DNA from: Paenibacillaceae bacterium GAS479
Lineage (GTDB): Bacteria; Bacillota; Bacilli; Paenibacillales; Paenibacillaceae
Reading direction: 5' to 3'
Assembly (NCBI GenBank): GCA_900105225.1
Contig: LT629764.1
Coordinates: forward strand, 3,365,501 to 3,429,500
DNA length: 64,000 nucleotides
Numbering within the stretch: position 1 is the stretch's first letter; each line of letters begins with the position of its first letter. This document shows, one piece after another, positions 36,474 to 46,183 of the stretch. The notes beneath the pieces are model-generated. The model was not told the DNA's origin. It ran no database searches and saw only the letters and a program-made list of their open reading frames with translations. The position numbers and the translations under genes are program-made.

Positions 36474-37142
36474 ATGAAGAAAACAGTATGGGCCGCTACG
36501 GCGGTGCTCGCATTGCTGCTGTCTGCTTGCGGCAATCAAGCGGGTTCCAATGAGGCTGCCGGAAGCAGCACGAATAAGGAGGTTCCCGCTACAGGCGGGG
36601 GAAGTCCGCTAGCCAGTCCAGCGGCGAGTCCAGCGGCAAGTGCTTCCGCAAAAGACGGCATTGAAGTAGACAAGGGAATCCTGAACCATGAAATTACGCT
36701 GCCTGCTTCCATGTTCACGGGACAGGATATTGATGCCGTGGTAGAACAAGCCAAAAAGGATGGCATTGATGAAACGGTAAAAAATGCGGATGGCTCCATT
36801 ACCTACAAGATTTCGAATAGCAAATATAAGGAAATGATGGACAGCATGAAGCAGGCTCTTCTACAGTCCGTAGAGGATCTGAAGAGCGGTGAGAACTTTA
36901 AGTCGGTGAAGGACGTGCAGCATAACGACAGCTTCTCCGAGTTCACGCTCATTGTGGAGCAAGAAACTTATGAAGGCAGCTTTGATAGCTTTGCTGCTGT
37001 TGGTCTTGCGCTGCCGGCGATGTACTATCAGTTGTTCTCCGGCGCCAAGCCGGAAGACTACAAGGTAACGATCAAGCTTCAGGATGAGAAGTCGGGCAAA
37101 GTCTTTAATACGCTTGTATATCCCGACACTATGCAAAAATAA
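36474..37142 (+). CDS. Secreted lipoprotein, unknown function
   Basis: A 222-residue protein with a lipoprotein signal: MKKT, hydrophobic helix, lipobox LSAC with the lipidated Cys at residue 19. A low-complexity linker of Ala, Ser, Pro and Gly (about 22-58) leads to a folded domain of about 160 residues. No catalytic motif is seen. It would be anchored on the outer face of the membrane. A terminator follows 32 bp after the stop, so it is monocistronic. Confidence 0.85.
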   Translation: MKKTVWAATAVLALLLSACGNQAGSNEAAGSSTNKEVPATGGGSPLASPAASPAASASAKDGIEVDKGILNHEITLPASMFTGQDIDAVVEQAKKDGIDETVKNADGSITYKISNSKYKEMMDSMKQALLQSVEDLKSGENFKSVKDVQHNDSFSEFTLIVEQETYEGSFDSFAAVGLALPAMYYQLFSGAKPEDYKVTIKLQDEKSGKVFNTLVYPDTMQK

Positions 37143-37174
37143 CGAATCGGCGCTTCGCCGACTAGGCTTATTGT

Positions 37175-37215
37175 CCGATCATGGCTGGGAAAAGCATATC
37201 TGATCGGCTTTTTTT
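37175..37215 (+). terminator. Terminator after the lipoprotein gene
   Basis: A 7-bp stem CCGATCA/TGATCGG with a 19-base loop, then CTTTTTTT. The loop is long, but the T-run is strong. Confidence 0.75.
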
Positions 37216-37217
37216 CA

Positions 37218-37246
37218 TTGACATACCTACCGAAGGTATATAGTGT
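37218..37246 (+). promoter_or_regulatory. Promoter/operator of the carotenoid oxygenase gene
   Basis: TTGACA at 37218-37223 is followed by TATAGT (37239-37244; spacer 15) or TAGTGT (37241-37246; spacer 17). An inverted repeat TACCT-ACCGA-AGGTA (37224-37238) fills the spacer, where a repressor would block RNA polymerase. A second inverted pair CTACC...GGTAG spans 37227-37267. The TetR regulator encoded downstream (38748) is the likely ligand. Confidence 0.6.
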
Positions 37247-37337
37247 AAAAACATATCTATTTGGTAGATCCTTTTTATGAACTTTGCTGCTACATTCACA
37301 ATCGTTATTCCACATATGATCTGAGAGGATGATTTCG

Positions 37338-38708
37338 ATGACGAATCCAGCCGCTCTGCTTTTTACCGATCTAGACCAAGAGCTTCAAGAGGAACCGCTT
37401 CAGGTAATAGGCGTTTTTCCAGACTGGTTGCAGGGAACTTTATTCCGTAATGGCCCGGCCAAATTTGGAAGCGGTCATCTATTCGACGGTCTGGCGATGA
37501 TTCACAAGTTTTCGATCAATCACGGCCACGTTATTTATTCCAATCGCTTCCTGCGCACGCCGGCTTACGAGCAGGTGATGAACGGGAAAGAAACGTTCGG
37601 TTTTGGCACCAAATCCGACAATGGTGAACAGGGCCACAATACCAATGTGAACATCGTGCGGATGGACCATCATTTTGCCGCGCTTACCGAGTCTCCGGAT
37701 ATCATCGAATTCGATCCGTATTCGCTGGATACGATGGGGCTGCTCCCATACGGCGATCGTTTTCCCGGACATTATTCAACAGCGCATCCGCATTACGATT
37801 ACAAACAGAAGAGCTTGTTCAACTTCACTGTGGAATTCGGACCGGTGTCGAAATACCATCTGTATGCCAAGCCGGACGGCCAAAGCAAGCGCAGCCTGAT
37901 TGCCAGCATCGAAACGCAGTCTCCCGCTTATATGCATAGCTTCGCGATTACGGAGAATTATGTGGTACTTGTGGAGTTCCCACTCATTTTCAACCCTCTG
38001 GAGCTGATGCAGAGTGAAAAGGCCATCGCGGATTGCATGCATTGGACGCCGGGCAAAGGAACGAGGTTTCTGGTCGTCGGCAAGCATAGCGGCAAGCTGG
38101 AGCGGGTTGTCGACTGCGATTCGTTTTTCTCCTTCCATCATATTAACGCTTTCGAAAAACAAGGAGATATTTTTATCGACGCCTGCGCGATGAAACAGAC
38201 GAACATGGGCGGATTAGGCAGTGCAGATAGCGCCGGGTTCAGTGCCGAGAATCAGCCGGAGATGCTGCGTTTTAAACTGACGGCAGCCCGAACCTCCGCC
38301 GAGGTTCAGAAGCTGTCGAAGGAATGGATGGAATTCCCGAGAATTTACTACTCCGGGTACAATACCGCCGAGTACCAATACGCTTATGGAACAAGTACCA
38401 ATCAGGCGAAACCCGAGGCTGTGGAAAATCAACTGATCAAGGTGGATACTCGGACCGGATCGACGAAGGTCTGGTACCGGGAAGGGCATTATCCCGGAGA
38501 GCCTGTATTTACACCGGCCCCGCATGGGAAGGATGAGGATGACGGAATTATTTTATCCGTGGTGCTGGATGGGCATGCCGGAAAGTCCTACTTGCTGGCG
38601 CTTGATGCCAAAACGTTCGAAGAACTAGCGACCGCAACCGTCCCGCATCCGATTCCTTTCGGTTTTCACGGACTGTACACCGACGAGTTATTCCAAACTG
38701 AGGGTTGA
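37338..38708 (+). CDS. Carotenoid oxygenase family (RPE65/CCD) dioxygenase
   Basis: I use ATG 37338, nine bases after GAGAGGA; 456 residues. The seven-bladed propeller family uses four His to hold Fe(II), and candidates for all four are visible: STAHPHYD (about 150), YMHSF (about 199), FHHINAF (about 266) and the C-terminal GFHGLY (about 442). The opening FPDWLQGTLFRNGPAKF is characteristic. Members cleave carotenoids or stilbene-like compounds such as lignostilbene. No carotenoid genes are nearby, so the substrate is open. A TetR gene follows 39 bp later. Confidence 0.9.
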   Translation: MTNPAALLFTDLDQELQEEPLQVIGVFPDWLQGTLFRNGPAKFGSGHLFDGLAMIHKFSINHGHVIYSNRFLRTPAYEQVMNGKETFGFGTKSDNGEQGHNTNVNIVRMDHHFAALTESPDIIEFDPYSLDTMGLLPYGDRFPGHYSTAHPHYDYKQKSLFNFTVEFGPVSKYHLYAKPDGQSKRSLIASIETQSPAYMHSFAITENYVVLVEFPLIFNPLELMQSEKAIADCMHWTPGKGTRFLVVGKHSGKLERVVDCDSFFSFHHINAFEKQGDIFIDACAMKQTNMGGLGSADSAGFSAENQPEMLRFKLTAARTSAEVQKLSKEWMEFPRIYYSGYNTAEYQYAYGTSTNQAKPEAVENQLIKVDTRTGSTKVWYREGHYPGEPVFTPAPHGKDEDDGIILSVVLDGHAGKSYLLALDAKTFEELATATVPHPIPFGFHGLYTDELFQTEG

Positions 38709-38747
38709 ATCTTAAGGTAAATGTGTTTATACACGGGGGATAAGGGC

Positions 38748-39344
38748 ATGTCAGACAAAACAATACATTCCACCTTGCAACTGCTGCTTGATACAGCCAA
38801 GGAAATGATCCTGGAACGGGGCTGCCGCGCCACGACGTTGCAAGATATTGCAGACCGTTCCGGTCTTACAAAAGGCGCGATTTACCATTACGTGAAGAGC
38901 AAAGACGAGCTGTTCGCACTTATTTTAAAAACAGGCATGCAAAATACGGATCAGCTGTTCTGGGAGTCCACAGTGCAGTCCCACACCGGAGTTGAAGGCC
39001 CGCTATTCGCTTTGTCTGGGCGGCTGTCCCGGCTGTCTAATGCGGGTAACGTTTCAAATCAAATCGTCATTTATTTGCTCAGCCAGAAGGATAAAGCCGC
39101 TGTGGCAAGCATTCTGAAAGATTATTATGAGACTTCGATTGAAATGTCCAAAAAGTGGATCGAAGTCGGTCAGGAGCGGGGCGGCGTCTCAACGGATCTG
39201 GATGCCAAAAAAATAGCCCGCATGTTAACTTTGATCAAGTACGGCCTGCATGTGGAGAACATCATTACTTCCGGTGAAAATGTGATGGAGGACCGGGATA
39301 TTTTTGAATTTATGCGAAACGTGATAGGAAAACAAAGCGGATGA
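38748..39344 (+). CDS. TetR-family regulator next to the carotenoid oxygenase
   Basis: A 198-residue protein; ATG 38748 follows GGGGGATAAGGG. The N-terminal helix-turn-helix reads TTLQDIADRSGLTKGAIYHYVKSKDELF (about 25-52), typical of TetR repressors; the C-terminal part is a helical ligand domain. It is co-oriented and probably co-transcribed with the oxygenase, whose promoter carries a matching palindrome, so autorepression relieved by a small molecule is likely. Confidence 0.88.
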   Translation: MSDKTIHSTLQLLLDTAKEMILERGCRATTLQDIADRSGLTKGAIYHYVKSKDELFALILKTGMQNTDQLFWESTVQSHTGVEGPLFALSGRLSRLSNAGNVSNQIVIYLLSQKDKAAVASILKDYYETSIEMSKKWIEVGQERGGVSTDLDAKKIARMLTLIKYGLHVENIITSGENVMEDRDIFEFMRNVIGKQSG

Positions 39345-39347
39345 ACG

Positions 39348-39380
39348 GAGTCCAGGCTTAAACATGCCTGGGCTCTTTTT
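39348..39380 (+). terminator. Terminator after the TetR gene
   Basis: Stem GAGTCCAGGC/GCCTGGGCTC (one T-G pair) with loop TTAAACAT, then TTTTT. Confidence 0.88.
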
Positions 39381-39537
39381 CTACTAAGCCCATTTTTCTT
39401 TTTTTTCATCACTTGGTTTTCACTCCTGACAGATTCAACGTCACGATGTACAATTAATCCATCAGCAGATTTGGTCGCTGTTAAGTCTGTGCATTCCTTT
39501 CTTTTTCAAAATTGCATTCGAGGGGAGAGTCTCACCA

Positions 39538-40488
39538 ATGACTAACTCGCTTAAATTTCGCGAGGATGGAACGTTCAAGATCGTCCAGTTCACCGATTTG
39601 CATTGGCAGAACGGGAACGAAGAAGATGGGCTGACCGGAGCTCTGATGGAGCAGGTACTGGATGCGGAGAAGCCCGATTTTGTCGCATTTACGGGTGATA
39701 TCATTTATGGGCTTGGCTGCGACGATCCTTTGAAAGCGCTTCGACAGGCGGTCGAGCCAGTCGTTTCCCGGGGTATCCCATGGGCGGGCGTACTGGGCAA
39801 CCACGATGCCGAGAGGAATACAAAAGCCACTCGCGAAGAAGTGTTGCAGGGCCTGATGGCCATTCCAGGCAGCCTGACGGGGCATACGCCTGGTATTACC
39901 GGATATGGCAACTATGAGCTTGCGGTGCAGGGCCGTGACGGCAGTGTTGCCAGCGTGCTCTATTTCCTCGATACCGGCGAGTACTCGCCTATAAGCTCGG
40001 TTGTGTCGGGCTATAGCTGGCTGCGCCACGATCAGATCGACTGGTATCGCAAAACGTCTCGCCGTTACACGGAGAGCAATGACGGCAATCCGCTTCCATC
40101 GCTGGCCTTTTTCCATATTCCACTTCCTGAGCACGATGAAGTATGGCAAAGGGGCGGCTGCCGCGGCCAACGGCACGAGGATGTATGCTGCGGCAAGGTC
40201 AATTCCGGCTTTTTCGCCTCTATGGCGGAGATGGGCGATGTGATGGGCGTGTTCACCGGACATGATCATGTCAACGATTACGCAGGCACGCTGTTTGGAA
40301 TCACGCTCAGCTACGGGCGCGCCACCGGTTATCATACGTACGGTAAGGAAGGTTTCCCGCGTGGAGCGAGGATTATTAACTTGACGGAAGGCCAACGCGC
40401 ATATGAGTCTTGGCTGCGTCTGGACGACGGCACTGTGGACCGCCAAGAGCTTTTGGAGGAAAAGGAAGGCACACTGTCGGAGGCTTAG
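39538..40488 (+). CDS. Calcineurin-like metallophosphoesterase
   Basis: A 316-residue protein after GAGGGGAGAG. All five metal-binding blocks are present: FTDLHW (about 18), FTGDI (about 45), GNHDAE (about 86), a His in LAFFHIPLPEH (about 193) and GHDHVND (about 240). It lacks a signal peptide, so it acts in the cytoplasm. The family includes phosphodiesterases and phosphatases with varied substrates; the exact one cannot be told. Confidence 0.88.
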   Translation: MTNSLKFREDGTFKIVQFTDLHWQNGNEEDGLTGALMEQVLDAEKPDFVAFTGDIIYGLGCDDPLKALRQAVEPVVSRGIPWAGVLGNHDAERNTKATREEVLQGLMAIPGSLTGHTPGITGYGNYELAVQGRDGSVASVLYFLDTGEYSPISSVVSGYSWLRHDQIDWYRKTSRRYTESNDGNPLPSLAFFHIPLPEHDEVWQRGGCRGQRHEDVCCGKVNSGFFASMAEMGDVMGVFTGHDHVNDYAGTLFGITLSYGRATGYHTYGKEGFPRGARIINLTEGQRAYESWLRLDDGTVDRQELLEEKEGTLSEA

Positions 40489-40660
40489 TTTCCATGAAAT
40501 GAGTAGCTGCTTCGATTTTTATGGAATCGATACCAGATGCTGATAGAGCCCAATGCCTACTGTATGTTGCGCCGGGTTTTTATCATGCGCAGCCCGGATA
40601 AGCTGAAGCGGCTGATGAGTTAGAGAGAAGCAGGAAGAGTGCAGAATTTATAACGTAACG

Positions 40661-40707
40661 CAAAAAACCATCCATACAGCGACCTGTTCGCTGTATGGAT
40701 GGTTTTT
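40661..40707. terminator. Strong bidirectional terminator between the phosphoesterase and gdhA
   Basis: A perfect 15-bp stem (CCATCCATACAGCGA and its complement), loop CCTGT, flanked by six A and six T, so it works on both strands for these convergent genes. Confidence 0.93.
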
Positions 40708-40738
40708 TGCTTGGCGCTGGAGATGCAGCAGCCGTTAA

Positions 40739-42139
<1,401 letters not shown>

Positions 42140-42157
42140 CTACCTAAACTTTGCACT

Positions 42158-42163
42158 ATTATA
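42158..42163 (-). promoter_or_regulatory. gdhA: Putative -10 box of gdhA
   Basis: A consensus TATAAT on the minus strand, about 50 bp upstream of the gdhA start. The -35 is poor (TTGGTA with a 19-bp spacer). Confidence 0.5.
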
Positions 42164-42231
42164 GAGTCAGATGATGAATATATACCAATTACATCTTTTT
42201 TACTGGTTGATAAAAATAATTTATGATGCAT

Positions 42232-42266
42232 AAAAATACCCTTTGCTTCATCGAAGCAAAGGGTAT
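42232..42266 (-). terminator. Terminator after ddh
   Basis: A perfect 14-bp stem ATACCCTTTGCTTC / GAAGCAAAGGGTAT with a 3-base loop, followed on the minus strand by TTTTT. It separates ddh from gdhA. Confidence 0.9.
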
Positions 42267-42310
42267 CGATACCTTTAAATGAGCTAACTGTAAACTGGGG
42301 TTTGTCCGTC

Positions 42311-43297
42311 TTACAGCAGTTCTTTGCGCAGCTCTTCAGGCGATTTCGGAGAGAGCAGACCGAATGGAATATCAAATACGGTACGGGCGCCGCTTTGTCC
42401 TTGCTGCTTGAGACGGTACGCCGACCGAGCGTATGCAACTAGAACGCTCGCTGTGAATTCAGGATTGCTGTCGAGCTTGAGGCTGAATTCAACCAGCTGG
42501 CGCGTGCCGTCGCCGGTTTCACCGCTGCGGATGACAAAGCCGCCATGCGGCATGCCGCTATGATCGCGAGCCAGTTCCTCTTCGGAGATGAACTCCACCG
42601 TAGTGTCGTAATCGGAGAAATAGTTCGGCATGGAGACGATTGTTTCCCGGATGGCTTGCTGATCTGCGCCTTCTTCAGCTACTACGAAGCATTGACGTAA
42701 ATGCTTGTCGCGCGTGGACAGCTCTGGCGTCTCTCCGCCACGGATTTGGTCAATTACAGCCTCAACAGGAACCGTGTACTGTACGCCAGCTTTCACGCCC
42801 GCCACGCGGCGGATTGCATCGGAGTGGCCCTGGCTAACACCTTTGCCCCAGAACGTATTAGTCGTTCCTTCCGGCAGAATGGACTCAGCCAGCAGGCGGT
42901 TCAGAGAGAACAGACCAGGGTCCCAGCCGGTCGAGATGACGCTGATATGGCCTCCGTTTTTAGCCGCAGCATCCACCTGCTCGTAGAACTCAGGAATTTT
43001 AGCATGGGTGTCAAAGCTGTCCACCGTACTGAACATCGACGCCATAACAGGCGTCTGCTCCGGCAGATCCGTTGCCGAGCCGCCACAGAGAATCATGACA
43101 TCGATGCGGTCCAGATACACTTCCGTGCGGGAGATTGTTTCGAACAGCACCTCGCCGGAGGCGGACTTCATCGTCTCAGGCTCACGCCGGGTAAAGACGG
43201 CAACGAGCTCCATATCGGGGTTTTGCTGGATCGCTTTGTGGACTCCTTTACCTAGGTTTCCGTATCCTACAATGCCAATTCTTACTTTTGCGCTCAT
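42311..43297 (-). CDS. ddh: meso-Diaminopimelate D-dehydrogenase
   Basis: A 328-residue protein after GGAGAGGGG. The NADP-binding start is IGIVGYGNLGKGV, and later family blocks are VDSFDTHAKI, STGWDPGLFS and WGKGVSQGHSDA. The enzyme converts tetrahydrodipicolinate plus ammonium and NADPH directly to meso-diaminopimelate in one step. The product feeds lysine synthesis and the peptidoglycan peptide. Its presence beside gdhA puts two NADPH-dependent ammonium-fixing enzymes together, although a terminator keeps them as separate transcripts. Confidence 0.95.
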   Translation of the reverse strand: MSAKVRIGIVGYGNLGKGVHKAIQQNPDMELVAVFTRREPETMKSASGEVLFETISRTEVYLDRIDVMILCGGSATDLPEQTPVMASMFSTVDSFDTHAKIPEFYEQVDAAAKNGGHISVISTGWDPGLFSLNRLLAESILPEGTTNTFWGKGVSQGHSDAIRRVAGVKAGVQYTVPVEAVIDQIRGGETPELSTRDKHLRQCFVVAEEGADQQAIRETIVSMPNYFSDYDTTVEFISEEELARDHSGMPHGGFVIRSGETGDGTRQLVEFSLKLDSNPEFTASVLVAYARSAYRLKQQGQSGARTVFDIPFGLLSPKSPEELRKELL

Positions 43298-43674
43298 TTT
43301 GTTTGCCCCTCTCCATAGTAGCCTAGTTTAATAGCAGGCTTATTATAGGAGGATAATCTAGTAAACAACTGACGTCAAATGTAAGATTACTACAGACCAA
43401 GATAACCAAGCTTTCTCACCGGAAGCCTAATCTCAATACCCCGATGATCCCCCTCTTCTACAAGGGGGAGCTTAATCGGTGTTTTTCTGGTGGAATATAC
43501 GAATATACGTGCTATAACAATAACAAATTCACGGATCGGAGGTGAAAGGTGGTTGTTCCATCATAATCGTGATCATCCAGAAAACGATTGGTTGCGCCCT
43601 TTTTGTCTTTAACGATTTCCCGGATAAGTGGAATCAAGCGGGAGCTTGTTTTTGTGTTTAGAAGCTTATGGACA
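43298..43674. other. Intergenic stretch between ddh and the DUF1284 gene
   Basis: No convincing intact gene. The ddh promoter must be near 43300-43400 on the minus strand. On the minus strand the last 160 bases (about 43512-43674) read as protein-like text (for example LIPLIREIVKDKKGATNRF) in a frame that continues past the DUF1284 stop without its own start; this may be a small gene remnant. Confidence 0.4.
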
Positions 43675-44100
43675 TCAGGCTTCCGGCAGCTTCCGCAACT
43701 GCGGCTCGTTATGGATGTGCGCGACGCCTTCTCGGCACATGCCGTAAGGCTCCCATTGGCAGTCGCGGCAAATGGAAGCGACGTCGCCTGGCTGCACGCG
43801 GGCGGCAACGGCCTCACAAATAGCGGCCCATGGCCAGGCTTCCCCAACTGCGATGCCGATGAGCTCGGAAATCTCCTCGTCCTTGCGGTAGACGCTGTCG
43901 TTCCGACAATGCGATAGCTGATCAGTCGGAAATGCAGCGCAGATGTCGTCGGGGCCAACGATCAGCTCGATTTTCGTCTGCGGCTCTTGGCGCAGCTGTT
44001 CGTACACCTGTGTCATATTAACGCAAAAGTCGGCCGAGTACCCCTTGCCCCGGTATCCGAGCAGGCATAACAAATGATGCCCGCGAAGCTTGATGGTCAT
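43675..44100 (-). CDS. DUF1284 domain protein
   Basis: A 141-residue protein starting at ATG 44100 (MTIKLRGHHLLCLLGYRGKGYS), the family's typical opening. It is rich in Cys and His: HHLLC near the start, LSHCRND in the middle, and CRDCQWEPYGMC near the end, which suggests a metal or Fe-S site. Function is unknown. The DUF1284 family is small and widespread in Firmicutes and Proteobacteria. Confidence 0.85.
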   Translation of the reverse strand: MTIKLRGHHLLCLLGYRGKGYSADFCVNMTQVYEQLRQEPQTKIELIVGPDDICAAFPTDQLSHCRNDSVYRKDEEISELIGIAVGEAWPWAAICEAVAARVQPGDVASICRDCQWEPYGMCREGVAHIHNEPQLRKLPEA

Positions 44101-44285
44101 GGGAGAAACCGCCTTTCTTCGGAATGTTAACTCGGTCATTATAACATTCGGTTTACATTGGAGGGTAGTGCGGATATTTATCCATACGGAGAAATCTCAA
44201 TCCCCATTAATTAAGAGAATAAAGCTCAAGCTCCGTCCGTTGCTTTGCCGATAACACAATCATCATCGTCGGGGGAGGAAATGGC

Positions 44286-45110
44286 ATGATACAGGCCCAG
44301 CTACATGGTAAAGCTCCATCGGAACTGACCTGGAGCGAGGACATATTGACTTCCAGCGTATTCGGGTTGTTGAAGTATCTAAGTACGCCGAACATTACCG
44401 CACGCTTTTTAAGTGGGGCCGTGAGTAAGGAATTTACTCCCCTTCTGCTCTATGAAGAGATAGGGGATATTGAAGACATCGAGTATTACTTCTGGCCTCG
44501 TCTGAAACGATGTGAACCCGATCTGGCCATTGTGCTGCACGGTAAGGGCGGTACGCATCTGGTCGGCGTAGAGGCAAAATATTTTTCTGGAAAATCGAAC
44601 ACAGAGATACAGTCCGAAGATGATATGTCCTTCAAAGAACCGTATGTAATGGATCAACTGGCCAAGCAGTTAGAGGACTTTTATTGCGCTGTTGCGGAGG
44701 GGAAATTCGACAAGAGCAGACCTATACAGTCAGTGTCTCTCGTCTATTTAACTTTGCAAACATTTTTGCCTATTCAGGAGATACAGGATTCTCTGGACAG
44801 CTTGGAACGGAATGGCATTCTTGAAGCAGGGCTCCGCAGGCTTTACTGGCTGTCATGGAAGTCGCTTTATGCCCAGTTGGACTGCCCGGAAGGCGGCCCG
44901 ACAAAGGCGGATCAACTGATCATCCAGGACCTGCGGGCGCTACTGGCTCGCAAGGATCTTCATGGGTTTCTTGGGTACAACATTATCGAGGTGTCACAAC
45001 TTGATTGGACATTCAGGACATCGGTGCCGAACGGGGAAACATACGATTGGTTTAGCGGCCTGAGGGAAGCAGAGCTATTAACGATGAGTACCGGGGGAGA
45101 TAAAGAATGA
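44286..45110 (+). CDS. Predicted PD-(D/E)XK nuclease, first gene of a two-gene unit
   Basis: A 274-residue protein; ATG 44286 follows GGGGGAGGA. The core has EPDLAIVL (about 78-85), then HLVGVEAKYF (about 92-101), giving the D...E-x-K catalytic set of the PD-(D/E)XK nuclease fold. Helical regions before and after contain no known domain. It overlaps the next gene by 4 bp (ATGA). Nothing in it marks a housekeeping role; restriction-like or abortive defence is a reasonable inference. Confidence 0.65.
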   Translation: MIQAQLHGKAPSELTWSEDILTSSVFGLLKYLSTPNITARFLSGAVSKEFTPLLLYEEIGDIEDIEYYFWPRLKRCEPDLAIVLHGKGGTHLVGVEAKYFSGKSNTEIQSEDDMSFKEPYVMDQLAKQLEDFYCAVAEGKFDKSRPIQSVSLVYLTLQTFLPIQEIQDSLDSLERNGILEAGLRRLYWLSWKSLYAQLDCPEGGPTKADQLIIQDLRALLARKDLHGFLGYNIIEVSQLDWTFRTSVPNGETYDWFSGLREAELLTMSTGGDKE

Positions 45111-45661
45111 ACTCCAACACCACAATGATAGTGTCAATCGAAAATACAAAGCGGATAATAAACAGCAGCATTCTACTGCTCCGTGAGGCGGATCTCCAGT
45201 TGTCCAGAGAAGGATTCCTGCCTTTGAACGGCAACAAGATCGGAACCGAGCATAATAAGGATATCAATCAGTCTCCCGATCAGACGAACACGTTCCTGCC
45301 ACAATTCATGTCTCGCTTCTATGTTCCGAATAAGGCAGAGATTGAAAGCCGCTTCATAGGATTGAACATCCAACTCTACCATGTAAACCATGAGAATCTA
45401 GTTCCCTGCCTAATCGGTGCGACTGGCCGTATTCTACAGGAAGGTTTGAAGCCCCGATCTTGGTGGCTAAAGTACTTTGCCTATGAAACTTCTATGGAGT
45501 TCAAGCCCTGTGACGAATGGTTCTCTGGCGAGGATGAGGAAGCACAGGTGGAGTTGAAGGGGATTGAACTGTCTCGGTTGCATGACGGGAATGATTTGAG
45601 AAACGAGCTTCTTACTGAGTTGATTGCGAAAGCTGGCAGTGGCACACGAAAATATGCCTAG
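45107..45661 (+). CDS. Partner of the predicted nuclease, unknown function
   Basis: A 184-residue soluble protein translated with the upstream nuclease (4-bp overlap). The N-terminus is helical, the rest mixed, with Trp-rich SWWLKYFAY and an acidic segment FSGEDEEAQVELKG. No motif is recognised. It could be a specificity, regulatory or immunity subunit for the nuclease. The pair ends at 45661 with no clear terminator directly after. Confidence 0.7.
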   Translation: MNSNTTMIVSIENTKRIINSSILLLREADLQLSREGFLPLNGNKIGTEHNKDINQSPDQTNTFLPQFMSRFYVPNKAEIESRFIGLNIQLYHVNHENLVPCLIGATGRILQEGLKPRSWWLKYFAYETSMEFKPCDEWFSGEDEEAQVELKGIELSRLHDGNDLRNELLTELIAKAGSGTRKYA

Positions 45662-45832
45662 CTATCCAGTCCTAATACCTACATAATTAGGTATATAATC
45701 CCTAAACGATGGGGCTTTGGGTGAATTTATGGGAGGATAACATGATCGTATATAGCAGTTGATTGTAAACTAATCCTTCCGTTCTGATACGTCCTGTGGT
45801 GGATAAGAAGACGCTCTGAATTTTAGCGCATT

Positions 45833-45867
45833 AAAAAGGCCTTGCCTAGTAATGGGGCAAGGCCTTT
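45833..45867 (-). terminator. Terminator after the 48-residue gene
   Basis: A perfect 12-bp stem AAAGGCCTTGCC/GGCAAGGCCTTT with loop TAGTAATGG. On the minus strand a T-run follows. It lies 13 bp past the stop of the small minus-strand gene. Confidence 0.85.
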
Positions 45868-45879
45868 AAAACCTCTTAA

Positions 45880-46026
45880 CTACTTTTTCTCATCCTCGCA
45901 TTGCTCCTGGACCGAAGCTTGAAACTCTTCCTCATTGGACGAAGCGAGCTTATCCCCGTACTGATCCAGGCGGCCCGGGCTGCTGGACGGTCCGTCGTTT
46001 TTCGGCTTATTGTTTCTACCTGACAT
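45880..46026 (-). CDS. 48-residue hydrophilic small protein
   Basis: A gene missed by length filters: ATG at 46026, stop TAG at 45880-45882. It has an excellent ribosome binding site (AAAGGAGG, 8-nt spacing) and a terminator right after, so it is almost certainly expressed. The product is very hydrophilic (MSGRNNKPKNDG start, EEFQASVQEQCEDEKK end, one Cys), with no membrane part. Small spore-associated proteins of Firmicutes look like this, but I cannot assign a family. Confidence 0.78.
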   Translation of the reverse strand: MSGRNNKPKNDGPSSSPGRLDQYGDKLASSNEEEFQASVQEQCEDEKK

Positions 46027-46183
46027 CGTTTAGCCTCCTTTAACGTTTAGTGCCTTAACGGTTCATGCGGCTAATGCCGCCGCTTAGTTTCCCTCGGAGC
46101 TTGTGAAATTATCCCTCCACCAACGGCAAGGACCAGGAATATGTTGTATATTATGGAAAGGTGCATATGAGGAGGATACCGCT

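Noticed and set aside
43512-43958. Open frame of 148 codons on the minus strand overlapping the DUF1284 gene
   Set aside because: It covers the same strand as the DUF1284 gene in another frame, is Ser/Thr/Arg rich over the overlap and has no ribosome binding site. Only its last 50 codons look protein-like.
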